From assembly GCA_013791905.1 (NCBI GenBank), contig VMSX01000020.1, positions 156,675-220,674 of the forward strand: a DNA stretch of 64,000 bases, read 5' to 3'. Source of the stretch: Rhodocyclaceae bacterium. GTDB taxonomy: Bacteria > Pseudomonadota > Gammaproteobacteria > Burkholderiales > Rhodocyclaceae. Position numbers and translations under genes: made by a program. Within the stretch, counting starts at the first letter, position 1. Every line of letters begins with the position of its first letter. Positions 54,771 through 63,863 of the stretch are shown here, one piece after another. Under the pieces are notes generated by a model, which was not told the origin of the DNA, searched no databases, and saw only the letters and a program-made list of their open reading frames with translations.

Positions 54771-57715
54771 CACGGGGATGCCGGGTTAGTTGCGTCGGCT
54801 GATCCGGTTTCCGCAAGTTCCAGCGCCCGATCCAGCGCATCCATAAACTCGTTGATTTTTATCGGTTTAGTGAGGTAGTGGAAAAATCCTGCCGCCAGGC
54901 CTTTCTCGATATCGCGCGGCATGGCATTGGCACTGATGGCCAGCACCGGGATATGCGCCGTTAGCGGGTCTTCACGCAGGATTGTCAGCGCTTGAAAACC
55001 GTTGATGCCAGGCAGATTGATGTCCATCAGGATCACATCCGGGTGTTGAGCGCGCGCCAGCGCGAGGCCGTGATAGCCATCGCGCGCGCTCAGCATGCGT
55101 ATATGTGGGTTGCCCTCAATGATTTGCTCGACCAGCATCAGGTTGGCCGGATTGTCTTCCACATAGAGCAGGGTGCGCAGCGCCGCACCTCCCTGAATAT
55201 GCGGTGCACACTCTGCGGGCAGGGTATATCCAGCGGCAAACTGTGGCGTAACGTCGCGGATCAGTTCGATCCAGAATTCACTACCCACGCCGACGGTGCT
55301 TTCCACGCCGATAGCGCCGCCCATCAGTTCGACCAGTTGCTTGGTGACCACCAGGCCGATGCCCGTCCCTTCCTCGCTGCCGGTCTCTTGCCCGAGACGA
55401 TTGAACGGCTGAAACAGCTGTGCCAGCTTTTCCGGAGGCAATCCCGCACCGCTGTCCTTGACGCTGATGCGGATGCGGTCCGGGGTGCTCGCTCTACACT
55501 CCACCTCGACCGTGCCGTGCTCGCGGTTGTATTTGACCGCATTGGAAAGCAGGTTGATCAGAACCTGCTTGACCCGGGTTCGATCGGCATGGGCAAACCA
55601 GGTGTGGTCGAATGGGAGAAAGTTCATCTGGATGCTGCGTAGTCGCGCCTGCGATTCGATCATGGCCCGGCATTCTTGTATGACGTCGGACAACGACACC
55701 GGTTCTCGCGACAACGACAGCTTGCCGGACTCGATCACCGCGAGATCAAGAATTTCGTTAATCAGTTCCAGCAGATACCACCCTGCCTTGGTAATCTGGC
55801 TCAGCCTGACCATCTGGGCGGCCGTTGGCGGCGGCGAACCGACCTCCAGCAACTGGGCGAAGCCGAGGATGGCATTCAGCGGGGTGCGCAGTTCATGGCT
55901 CATGCTCGACAAGAAATCCGATTTGGCGAGGTTGGCTTTTTCCGCAACGACCTTGGCGCTCTCCAGCTCGACGTTCTTGACCTCCAGCACCTGCACCAGT
56001 CGCTTACGTTCCGTGACATCACGTGCAGCGGCGAACACGCCTTGTAGCTTGCCGTCCGCATTGTAGAAGGTGGCAGCGTTATAAGACACCACCGTTTCCC
56101 CGCCACGCTTGTGACGTGCGGTAAGTTCGTAGTCGGTCACTTTCTTTTCGCTCAGCACTTGCTTGATACCGGCCTCGGCCTGCTCCGGATCGGTGAAATA
56201 TTTCTTGAACGGCGTACCGATCAGCTCGTCGCGCGTACAACCGGTAAGTGCCACCATTTGTTGGTTGACGTCGGTAATGGTGCCAGTCGGATCGGTCGTC
56301 ATCAGCGCGTCGATGTTGGATTCGATGAGCGAGCGCGTGTAGAACTGCTGGTCGCGCAAAGCCTGCTGCACTGCATATTCCCCGGTGACATCGCGGAACA
56401 CCAGCACGGCGCCGATCACCTGACCGTCACGGTCGCGAATCGGTGCACAACTGTCGGCAATATCGCACTCGCTACCATCGCGCGCAATCAATACGGTGTG
56501 GTTGGCAAGGCCCTGTATCGTACCCATGGCCAGGGTCTCCATGACCGGGATCGTGGCGGGTTGGCGGGTTTCCTTGTTGATAATGCAAAATATCTCATCC
56601 ACCAGGCGTCCGCTGGCATCCGCCTGCGTCCAACCGGTGAGCTTTTCGGCCAAGGGATTCAGGAGTGTCACGCAAGCTCTAGCATCGGTGGCGATCACGG
56701 CATCGCCAATGGAGTTGAGTGTAACGGCGAGCTTTTCCTCATTGTCACGCGCGGTGACGTTGGCCTTTTGCAGCTGCGTATTGGTCTCTTCCTGAATCTC
56801 GAGCAAATGCTGACGTTCGGCTTCAATCTGCTTGCGCGCGGTATTGTCGGTGCCGATCAAAAGATAGCCAATGATGGTGCCTTGATCATCACGCAGCGCA
56901 GTGACCGACACGACGGCCGGAAAGCGACTACCGTCCTTGCGGACATAAGTCAGCTCGTAGATGTCCTCGATACCGCGTGAGGCTTTGAATACCAAGGCCT
57001 CGAAGCCTGGCGCAATCGGGGTACCGAGTTCGATACTCAATGCCTTGGCGCGCGCGATGACTTCCTGAGGATCGGAAATGTCGGCCGGTGTGATCTTGTT
57101 CAGGACATCAGCGGCCACGTAACCCAGCATGCGCTCGGCGCCGACGTTGAAGATCTGGATGACGCCATTCGCGTCGGTGGCGATACTCGAGAAGTTGGCG
57201 CTATTGAAAATCGCATTCTGCAGGGCGCCTGCCTTGAGCAGCGCCTCTTCGGCCTGCTTACGCGCGGTGTTGTCCGTGCCGATCAGCAGGTAACCGATGA
57301 TGACGTTTTGAGCATCGCGCAGCGCCGTGACCGATACTACGGCCGGGAAGCGGCTGCCGTCCTTGCGGATATAGGTCAGCTCGTAGATGTCCTCGAGGCC
57401 GCGCGCGGCCTTGAACACCAGTGCCTCGAAGCCCGGTGTGATCGGTGTGTCAAGCTCGATACTGAGCGCCTTGGCGCGCGCGATGACTTCCTGCGGATCG
57501 GAAATGTCGGCCGGCGTGGCCTTGTTCATCACATCCAAGGCCGTGTAGCCCAGCATGCGCTCGGCGCCGACGTTGAAGATCTGGATGACGCCATTCGCGT
57601 CGGTGGCAATACTCGAGAAGTTGGCGCTGTTGAAAATCGCGCGCTGCAGGGCGCCGGTTTTAAGCAAGGCCTCCTGGCGTCTGACTTCGGTAGAACCGCT
57701 GACTATTTCGGACAT
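54770..57715 (-). CDS. Hybrid sensor histidine kinase with four PAS domains
   Basis: 981 residues, no membrane helix, so probably cytoplasmic. PAS1 (about 17-155) and PAS2 (159-297) are a tandem duplication offset by 142 residues and nearly identical (NSANFSSIATDANGVIQIFN in both). PAS3 about 325-450, PAS4 about 455-572. HisKA with His607 in SSMSHELRTPLNAILGFA; ATPase with NLLSNAVKYN and the GTGIGLVV G-box; a C-terminal REC with Asp898 in VILMDINLPGINGF. The phosphate path is likely His607 to Asp898 and on to the downstream REC-GGDEF protein, though no Hpt domain is visible. Confidence 0.93.
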   Translation of the reverse strand: MSEIVSGSTEVRRQEALLKTGALQRAIFNSANFSSIATDANGVIQIFNVGAERMLGYTALDVMNKATPADISDPQEVIARAKALSIELDTPITPGFEALVFKAARGLEDIYELTYIRKDGSRFPAVVSVTALRDAQNVIIGYLLIGTDNTARKQAEEALLKAGALQNAIFNSANFSSIATDANGVIQIFNVGAERMLGYVAADVLNKITPADISDPQEVIARAKALSIELGTPIAPGFEALVFKASRGIEDIYELTYVRKDGSRFPAVVSVTALRDDQGTIIGYLLIGTDNTARKQIEAERQHLLEIQEETNTQLQKANVTARDNEEKLAVTLNSIGDAVIATDARACVTLLNPLAEKLTGWTQADASGRLVDEIFCIINKETRQPATIPVMETLAMGTIQGLANHTVLIARDGSECDIADSCAPIRDRDGQVIGAVLVFRDVTGEYAVQQALRDQQFYTRSLIESNIDALMTTDPTGTITDVNQQMVALTGCTRDELIGTPFKKYFTDPEQAEAGIKQVLSEKKVTDYELTARHKRGGETVVSYNAATFYNADGKLQGVFAAARDVTERKRLVQVLEVKNVELESAKVVAEKANLAKSDFLSSMSHELRTPLNAILGFAQLLEVGSPPPTAAQMVRLSQITKAGWYLLELINEILDLAVIESGKLSLSREPVSLSDVIQECRAMIESQARLRSIQMNFLPFDHTWFAHADRTRVKQVLINLLSNAVKYNREHGTVEVECRASTPDRIRISVKDSGAGLPPEKLAQLFQPFNRLGQETGSEEGTGIGLVVTKQLVELMGGAIGVESTVGVGSEFWIELIRDVTPQFAAGYTLPAECAPHIQGGAALRTLLYVEDNPANLMLVEQIIEGNPHIRMLSARDGYHGLALARAQHPDVILMDINLPGINGFQALTILREDPLTAHIPVLAISANAMPRDIEKGLAAGFFHYLTKPIKINEFMDALDRALELAETGSADATNPASP

Positions 57716-57804
57716 GACCGATTTACCTGAAAAGCGTGCAAGGGACCTGCGGGAGAACTACGCTTGCCAGGCCGACTTAAGAAGATTGCGGCATCGCGAA
57801 ATGC

Positions 57805-57954
57805 TCATAGGGGTTTGCGTCCGCTAATGACCCGGAGCAGGATGACCACGAGGGCGATCACCAGAAGAACGTGAATGAAGCCGCCAATGGTATAGGAGGT
57901 GACCAATCCAAGCAGCCACAAAATGAGCAGAACAACAGCAATCGTATAGAGCAT
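57805..57954 (-). CDS. DUF5670 (lmo0937-type) mini-membrane protein, copy 2
   Basis: 49 residues, MLYTIAVVLLILWLLGLVTS, then YTIGGFIHVLLVIALVVILLRVISGRKPL: two helices. About 80% identical to copy 1 at 51829. It lies between the hybrid kinase and BON copy 2, mirroring copy 1 next to BON copy 1. Confidence 0.83.
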   Translation of the reverse strand: MLYTIAVVLLILWLLGLVTSYTIGGFIHVLLVIALVVILLRVISGRKPL

Positions 57955-58060
57955 GGTTTTATCCCTTCATGCGATTAACCCGGGCGTTCGACCGTTGTCG
58001 CTCGCAGGCATCACCCGGGGATCGAGCAGTGGCATTAATGAAGAATGAACACAGGCGACT

Positions 58061-58091
58061 GCCGCTGCCGAACGTAACGCCCGGCAGCGGC
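58061..58091 (-). terminator. 10-bp hairpin after the second BON gene
   Basis: GCCGCTGCCG, 11-base loop containing GAACGT-like bases, CGGCAGCGGC. It occupies the same position after BON copy 2 as the 53220 hairpin does after copy 1. No clear T-run. Confidence 0.55.
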
Positions 58092-58108
58092 TCGCAATCG
58101 ACTATCCC

Positions 58109-58423
58109 TCACTTGACCCGCATGTCGTTCTTGACGGATTTCACGCCGCTAACGCCGCGTGCCACCTCAACCGCCTTGCTCACCGCGGCCTGCGTGCTCA
58201 CGAAGCCACTCAATTGAACCACGCCCTTGAAGGTCTCGACGTTGATCTCGGCAACCTTCAGCGTGGGTTCATCGAGTATCGCCGCCTTCACCTTGGTGGT
58301 GATGACGCTGTCGTCGATGTACTCGCCGGTTCCCGACTGCTTCGATGTGGATGCACAACCCACGACGGACACCAGCATAACGGCCAGGAAAAATGTGGAA
58401 AGAAATTTGCTAAGTTGTTTCAT
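58109..58423 (-). CDS. BON-domain lipoprotein, copy 2
   Basis: 104 residues, same layout as copy 1: signal MKQLSKFLSTFFLAVMLVSVVGCAST with lipobox VVGC, then a single BON domain (IDDSVITTKVKAAILDEPTLKVAEINVETFKGVVQLSGFV ... VKSVKNDMRVK). GGAGG precedes the ATG. The inverted-repeat motif at 58578 lies about 150 bases upstream, at nearly the same distance as in copy 1; a block resembling CAGGTTTTGACACGGCGTGC is also shared. Confidence 0.92.
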   Translation of the reverse strand: MKQLSKFLSTFFLAVMLVSVVGCASTSKQSGTGEYIDDSVITTKVKAAILDEPTLKVAEINVETFKGVVQLSGFVSTQAAVSKAVEVARGVSGVKSVKNDMRVK

Positions 58424-58577
58424 GGTTAATCCTCCAGACGTGAGTAAAACAAGGCTTCTTGATTCCAGCTAGCCATGTAATTGGCAAACCAGGACAACAC
58501 TGCCGGGCTCAACAGGCTTTACCCGCACGCCGTGTCAAAACCTGAAAACAGAATAGTCACAAAGACAGGTGCAGTCG

Positions 58578-58680
58578 GTACGCTGACGCACATAGCACGG
58601 CGGCGGGCTCACTTCGGTGCATCACCGTTCGCGAAAAGGCTAGGCGAACTTGGCCCTCTTCTCGGTGCGCTGGCGTACAG
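58578..58680 (-). promoter_or_regulatory. Two inverted-repeat motifs between BON copy 2 and the phospholipase gene
   Basis: Minus-strand ATGTGCGTCAGCGTAC (58593-58578) and CTGTACGCCAGCGCAC (58680-58665). Both fit GTRCG-N4-CGYAC. The 434-base space between the divergent genes holds no other gene that I can support. Confidence 0.5.
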
Positions 58681-58857
58681 ACGCTTGTCCGCGTTCGAGT
58701 AGTCTTGCCAATAAGGACATGGCGCTGATTGACGAGGTCAAGGCCGGTCGCCATGAATTCGACAAAGCTGCCACTGCAGGCGTAACGGGAGTTTTGCCGA
58801 GCGCCGTGTTGCTTCGGCTTACTGTTGGTTACTTACAATCTCACCTACTTAAAGAAT

Positions 58858-60234
58858 ATGTGGCGTCCACGTATCGCAAAACTTGCCGCAGCGCTTTGCC
58901 TGGTGCTGCTCGCGGGTTGTTCAATAACCACCATAGTGCCTGACATGGCGACGCGGCCGTCGCAACCGGTGCAACTCGATGGGGCGCGTGGCCCCTTGAC
59001 CGCCAAGCAGAGCAAGGCGATTCTCGCCAGACTTAACAGCAAGGGCGCGGATACCAATATCTTCGCCAGGCACCTGGCTCTGGAAGCGGAAATTGTCGGC
59101 AGCCCGCTGGTGGTGGGCAACAGAGTTGAACTACTGGTAGATGGCCCGGCAACTTATGACGCCATGTCCGCTGCCATGGAGAATGCCAAAGACCATATCA
59201 ATATGGAAACCTACATCATCGAAGATGATGAGATCGGGCAGCGCTTTGCCGAGCTATTGATCAGAAAACAATGCAGCGGCGTGCAGGTAAACCTTATTTA
59301 CGATAGCGTGGGGGCAATCAACACACCCAAGGAGTTCTTCAAACTGCTACAGGACAGCGGAGTGAATGTTCTGGAATTCAATCCGATTAATCCGCTCAAT
59401 GCGCGTAAAGGCTGGCAAGTCAACCAGCGTGATCACCGCAAGTTGTTGATCGTGGATGGGCGGGTCGCCTTTGTCGGGGGTATCAATGTCAGCAGTGTCT
59501 ACTCCAGCGGGTCATTCGGCAGACATAAACCGACCAAAGCCGATACGCCATGGCGCGATACTCACTTGCGCATGGCGGGGCCAGTTGTCAGTGAATTCCA
59601 GAAATTGTTTATGGCAACCTGGAGCGAGCAAAAAGGCCAGCCATTGGCCTCCAGAGATTATTTTCCTGAACCCGCCAACCAGGGCAATGAGGTAGTCCGT
59701 GCCATTGGCAGTTCGCCCGCGGAGCCTTACAGTCAGATCTATTCCACCTTGCTCTCCGCCATCAATAGTGCGGAAACTCAGGTTTATCTGACCAACGCCT
59801 ATTTTGTCCCCGATCCGCAACTGCTTGCCGCGCTGAAGGAAGCGGTGCTCCGCGGCGTGGACGTGAGGGTGTTGTTACCCGATAAAATAGATTCGGTAAT
59901 GGTGTATCACGCATCACGTTCCTATTACGATGAACTCCTCACCGCCGGCGTAAAAATCTATCAGCAGCAGGATGCCTTGCTGCATGCCAAAACCGCACTC
60001 ATCGACGGTGTCTGGTCAACCGTTGGCTCGACCAATCTCGACTGGCGTAGCTTCCTCCACAACTACGAAATCAATGCAGTCGTGCTGGGGCAGGATTTCG
60101 GTGCGCAAATGCACGCGCTGTTCATGAAAGACCTGAAATCGTCCAAACTCGTTACGCTCGAAAATTGGCAAAAACGTTCGCTCGGCGCCCGCATCAAGGA
60201 ACGGGCGGCGCGTTTGTGGGCGCACTGGCTGTAG
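58858..60234 (+). CDS. Phospholipase D/cardiolipin synthase-like lipoprotein
   Basis: 458 residues. Lipoprotein signal MWRPRIAKLAAALCLVLLAG with Cys21 as lipid anchor. Two HKD motifs: His193-Lys195-Asp200 in DHRKLLIVDGRVAFVGG and His376-Lys378-Asp383 in HAKTALIDGVWSTVGSTN, so both halves of the active site are intact. Most similar in layout to ClsC/YmdC-type cardiolipin synthases, but with a lipoprotein anchor. A periplasmic lipid-remodelling role is inferred. A conserved hypothetical gene follows after 37 bases. Confidence 0.9.
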   Translation: MWRPRIAKLAAALCLVLLAGCSITTIVPDMATRPSQPVQLDGARGPLTAKQSKAILARLNSKGADTNIFARHLALEAEIVGSPLVVGNRVELLVDGPATYDAMSAAMENAKDHINMETYIIEDDEIGQRFAELLIRKQCSGVQVNLIYDSVGAINTPKEFFKLLQDSGVNVLEFNPINPLNARKGWQVNQRDHRKLLIVDGRVAFVGGINVSSVYSSGSFGRHKPTKADTPWRDTHLRMAGPVVSEFQKLFMATWSEQKGQPLASRDYFPEPANQGNEVVRAIGSSPAEPYSQIYSTLLSAINSAETQVYLTNAYFVPDPQLLAALKEAVLRGVDVRVLLPDKIDSVMVYHASRSYYDELLTAGVKIYQQQDALLHAKTALIDGVWSTVGSTNLDWRSFLHNYEINAVVLGQDFGAQMHALFMKDLKSSKLVTLENWQKRSLGARIKERAARLWAHWL

Positions 60235-60271
60235 GCCGTCAGCATGCGCCGAGGCAAACCGGGGTTATGCA

Positions 60272-61204
60272 GTGCAAATAGAGCATATGCATTTTAGCCG
60301 GGCATTCAAGACGAGATCGTTGCGCTGGCTGCCCGTTTTTGCATTCATCTGCTGGGTGGGGTACGGCGCCGGACAGTCTTTTGCCACCGAACCCGATGTA
60401 TCCGCCGTAGCGCTGCGTGCCAAATTCGCGGCATTGGGCAAACAACTACGCAACAATCAGTTTCAACGCGCGCTCCATCTTGATTCTGCGGAATCTGCGG
60501 AAGACTTGCAGGGCGAAATCCATGCCGTGGTCAATTATCCGTTTGCCGCCGTCAACGTGGCGCTCAACAACCCGGCGCATTGGTGTGATGTGCTGATTCT
60601 GCACGTTAATATCAAATACTGCCATGTTTCCAGCAACATGGCCGGCGCTGTCCTCACCGTAAATATCGGCCGGAAATACGATCAGCCGCTGGCGGACACC
60701 TATCGTGTCGAGTTCAACTATCGCGGGGCAATCGCCACGCCGGATTATTTCGCAGTGGAACTCAATGCCGCAAACGGCCCCTTGGACACCCATGACTATC
60801 GCATTCGGCTTGAAGCTACACCGCTGGAAGATGGGCGCAGCTTTCTGCATTTCACCTATACCTATGCCTTTGGTTTAACTGGCCGCCTCGCCATGCAAGG
60901 CTATCTGGCAACCATTGGCAGGGATAAGGTCGGGTTTACCATCACCGGCAAACAGCCCAATGGCCAGCCCACCTATATCCAAGGGGTGCGCGGGGTAGTC
61001 GAACGCAATACCATGCGCTATTATTTAGCTATCGATGCTTATCTTGCCGCACTGGCCACGCCGCCCAGGGATCAGTTAGAAATACGCTTGCAGCATTGGT
61101 ATAACGGCACTGAGCAGTATGCCCGCCAGTTGCATGAAGTAGAGCGGGATGATTACCTCGCAATGAAACGTAAGGAGTATCAGCGTCAGCAAGTGGCCCG
61201 GTAG
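60272..61204 (+). CDS. Conserved exported protein paired with the phospholipase
   Basis: 310 residues, not recognised. A basic N-terminus and hydrophobic segment (about 20-36: WLPVFAFICWVGYGAGQSFA) suggest a signal peptide. The body is mixed beta structure (RVEFNYRGAIATPDYFAVEL ... LHFTYTYAFGLTGRLAMQGY ... VGFTITGKQPNGQPTYIQGV). The close spacing to the phospholipase gene suggests a shared envelope function. START-like or lipid-binding folds are possible but unproven. Confidence 0.6.
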   Translation: MQIEHMHFSRAFKTRSLRWLPVFAFICWVGYGAGQSFATEPDVSAVALRAKFAALGKQLRNNQFQRALHLDSAESAEDLQGEIHAVVNYPFAAVNVALNNPAHWCDVLILHVNIKYCHVSSNMAGAVLTVNIGRKYDQPLADTYRVEFNYRGAIATPDYFAVELNAANGPLDTHDYRIRLEATPLEDGRSFLHFTYTYAFGLTGRLAMQGYLATIGRDKVGFTITGKQPNGQPTYIQGVRGVVERNTMRYYLAIDAYLAALATPPRDQLEIRLQHWYNGTEQYARQLHEVERDDYLAMKRKEYQRQQVAR

Positions 61205-61252
61205 CTGATTTATTTGCGGGCGATTCGATTGGGATAATGAGAAAGGCTACTC

Positions 61253-62002
61253 ATGCTTGCCCATCATGCCCCACCCGCGCATGATCCACGCCAGAATCAC
61301 CTTCTAGCCGCCTTGCCGGCGGACGAATATGCGCGCCTGTTGCCGCATCTGGAACTGGTTGAGTTGCCGCTGGGCCACGCGCTTTGTGAGTCCGGCATGC
61401 AGATGCGGCACGTCTTCTTCCCCACCACCACTATTGTGTCCCTGCTCTACGTCATGGCGGATGGTGCATCGGCCGAAATCGCCGTGATCGGCAACGAGGG
61501 CATCGTCGGCGTATCCCTCTTCATGGGCGGCGAAACTACGACCAGCCGGGCCGTCGTGCAAAGCACCGGCCGCGCCTACCGACTGCCGGGGCAATTGCTG
61601 AAGGATGAATTCAATCGTGCCGGGGGGCGCCGTACCGGCACATTGCAAAATGTGTTGCTGCGTTACGCTCAGGCGCTGATTACCCAGATGTCCCAGACCG
61701 CAGCCTGCAATCGGCATCATTCGGTGGACCAGCAGCTTTGCCGCTGGCTGTTGCTGAGCCTGGATCGCTTACCCGCGAGCGAGTTGATCATGACGCAGGA
61801 ACTGATCGCCAACATGCTCGGCGTGCGCCGCGAGGGCGTCACCGAGGCTGCCGGGAAATTGCATGCGGCCGGCTTGATCGACTACCACCGCGGGCACATC
61901 ACCGTGCTCGACCGGGCGGGGTTGGAGGCGCGCGTTTGCGAGTGCTACGCGGTAGTCAAGCAGGAGTTCGATCGCCTGCTGCCGGAGGCCATCACTTCGT
62001 AA
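61253..62002 (+). CDS. Crp/Fnr-family transcription regulator (paralogue 2)
   Basis: 249 residues with the same layout as paralogue 1 (beta-roll [21 protein letters not shown], linker [84 protein letters not shown]). It has an extra GGRRTGT segment near residue 123, before the linker helix, that paralogue 1 lacks. Fnr-type N-terminal cysteines are absent. Confidence 0.88.
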   Translation: MLAHHAPPAHDPRQNHLLAALPADEYARLLPHLELVELPLGHALCESGMQMRHVFFPTTTIVSLLYVMADGASAEIAVIGNEGIVGVSLFMGGETTTSRAVVQSTGRAYRLPGQLLKDEFNRAGGRRTGTLQNVLLRYAQALITQMSQTAACNRHHSVDQQLCRWLLLSLDRLPASELIMTQELIANMLGVRREGVTEAAGKLHAAGLIDYHRGHITVLDRAGLEARVCECYAVVKQEFDRLLPEAITS

Positions 62003-62201
62003 TCCGGCGGTCCGGGTTGCGTACCTCTGCGCCTGGCAGGCAATGTTTTGTGCGTTACCACGCAGACAATCGCCAGCTTTCTCTGCATGCTGCCAAATAC
62101 CCGTCATGGGCAGTCATTTATCTTTGATCCAGATCCGACAGCGGAATTGCATCGCCACATCATGCCGCTTGCCGGGTTTTCCCAACCCCAGGAGAGTCCG
62201 C

Positions 62202-62909
62202 GTGCCGAATACTCAAGCTACACCGGCAGCCAATCGTCTGCTGGCGGCCTTGCCGCGCAAAGACCGTCAGCGTTTTCTGGCGGGCTGCGAGTCGGTCGAT
62301 CTGCGCCTTGCCGAAGTTCTGGCTGAACCCGGCGAGGTCATTCGCCACGTGTACTTTCCCACCGCAAGCCTCATTTCCCTGGTCACGCTGATCGATGGTC
62401 ACGCCGGTCTGGAAGCAGGATTGGTCGGCGACGAAGGTATGCTCGGGGTCACCCTGATCCTCGGGGTGGATGTGTCGCCCTTGCATGCCCTGGTACAGGG
62501 CGAGGGCCCGGCGCTGCGCATGGACGCGGCGCTGTTTCGCCGCGAACTTGAACTAAGCCCGGCACTGCAACGACTGCTGCAGCGTTACCAATTTGTGGAG
62601 TTGGGTCAGCTCGCGCAAACCGCCGCCTGCACCCGCTTCCATGTCGTGGAGGCCCGCCTCGCCCGGTGGCTCTTGATGACGCAGGACCGGGCGCACTCGG
62701 ACCAGTTTCATGTCACGCACGCATTCCTGGCCTACATGCTGGGCGTGCGCCGCGTCGGTGTTACCAAGGCCGCCTCTGCGCTGCAACAGCACAATCTGAT
62801 CAGCTATCGCCGCGGCAATATCACGGTTCTCGACCGTGCCGGCCTGAAAGCCGCTTCCTGCGGGTGTTACGCAGCCAACAAGGCGGCCTACGCCCGCATG
62901 ATGGGTTAG
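62202..62909 (+). CDS. Crp/Fnr-family transcription regulator (paralogue 3)
   Basis: 235 residues from GTG 62202, with CAGGAGAG upstream; the frame is open 53 codons earlier but that part overlaps nothing recognisable. More distant: [22 protein letters not shown] in the beta-roll, [28 protein letters not shown] in the linker, [45 protein letters not shown]. Tandem to paralogue 2. Effector unknown. Confidence 0.85.
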   Translation: MPNTQATPAANRLLAALPRKDRQRFLAGCESVDLRLAEVLAEPGEVIRHVYFPTASLISLVTLIDGHAGLEAGLVGDEGMLGVTLILGVDVSPLHALVQGEGPALRMDAALFRRELELSPALQRLLQRYQFVELGQLAQTAACTRFHVVEARLARWLLMTQDRAHSDQFHVTHAFLAYMLGVRRVGVTKAASALQQHNLISYRRGNITVLDRAGLKAASCGCYAANKAAYARMMG

Positions 62910-62975
62910 CGAGACATTCGGGGGCGATTTCCAGGCCGGCATGGAGATGTTTTTTTCAGGGAGTGTCCGGCGTAA

Positions 62976-62989
62976 GTACGACAGCGCAC
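62976..62989 (+). promoter_or_regulatory. Inverted-repeat motif upstream of the antiporter gene
   Basis: GTACG-ACAG-CGCAC, the same core as upstream of BON copy 1, about 205 bases before the antiporter start. The 283-base gap around it has no supported gene. Confidence 0.5.
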
Positions 62990-63192
62990 AGAAAGATTTG
63001 GTCCAGGAGCCTAACTTCGGCGCTGGCCGACAAACAGGCAAGACCCGATCGACGTCCAATGCGCTTGTTCCATTTGACTATGCGCAACAACTTTCAGAAG
63101 ACATCAATGAATGCAATGCTTAGAACCGCGTTGGCGCTGGCCGGTGCCACAGAATCTGCTTTTGTCCAAGGCGCCCGACGGATAGTTGCAGC

Positions 63193-63863
63193 GTGACTAA
63201 CACGCAATGGTTTTTGCTCGTGGGCGGACTATTGCTCGCCAGGGGCTTGACGGCTTCGCTGCTCAAGCGCCTGCCGGTCACACCCGCGATCATTTATCTG
63301 GCGGTAGGGTTGCTGGTCGGGCCGATGGTGCTCAATGTATTTCACTTCAATCCGCTCAAGGAATCGGCACTGCTGGAAGTACTGACCGAAGTGGCTGTGC
63401 TGATTTCGCTGTTTTCCGCCGGCGTCAAAATGCCCGTGCCGGTCAGCTTTTCCCGCTGGCGCACCCCGCTGCTGTTGGCATCGTTATCGATGGCGGTCAG
63501 CGTCGGACTGGTCGCGGCTTTTGCCTATTATTTACTCGGCCTGCCCCTGGGCGCGGGCATCTTGCTGGGCGCGATCCTGGCGCCTACCGATCCGGTGCTG
63601 GCGAGCGATGTCCAGATACGCCATCCCGGCGACCGTGACCAGCTCCGCTTCACCTTGACCTGCGAAGCGGGCATGAACGACGGCAGCGCTTTTCCGTTTG
63701 TGATGCTGGGGCTGGGGTTGCTTGGGCTGCACGAGCTCGGCGAATTCGGCGTGCGCTGGGTGCTGATGGATGTGCTGTGGGCAACGCTGGGGGGCATCGC
63801 CATCGGGGTCATGTCTGGTGCTGCCCTGGGCCATCTGGGGTGGAAACTGCGTAGCGAGCCTAG
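63193..63863 (+). pseudogene. Na+/H+ antiporter (CPA1-type), interrupted by IS element
   Basis: From GTG 63193: VTNTQWFLLVGGLLLARGLT, then hydrophobic helices of a cation:proton antiporter, with the ion-site motif ILLGAILAPTDPVLASDVQ and FTLTCEAGMNDGSAFPFVM. At about 63863 the protein changes to unrelated sequence at an IS5-family end (CTAG then the IS). Only about 224 codons of an expected 400-plus remain in the window; the rest may lie beyond the IS. Because the frame stays open to the edge, the break is inferred from loss of similarity and the IS end. Confidence 0.75.

Noticed and set aside
54770..57715. The two nearly equal PAS stretches as an insertion or repeat element
   Set aside because: Both copies are in frame and encode complete PAS domains, so an internal gene duplication explains them better.
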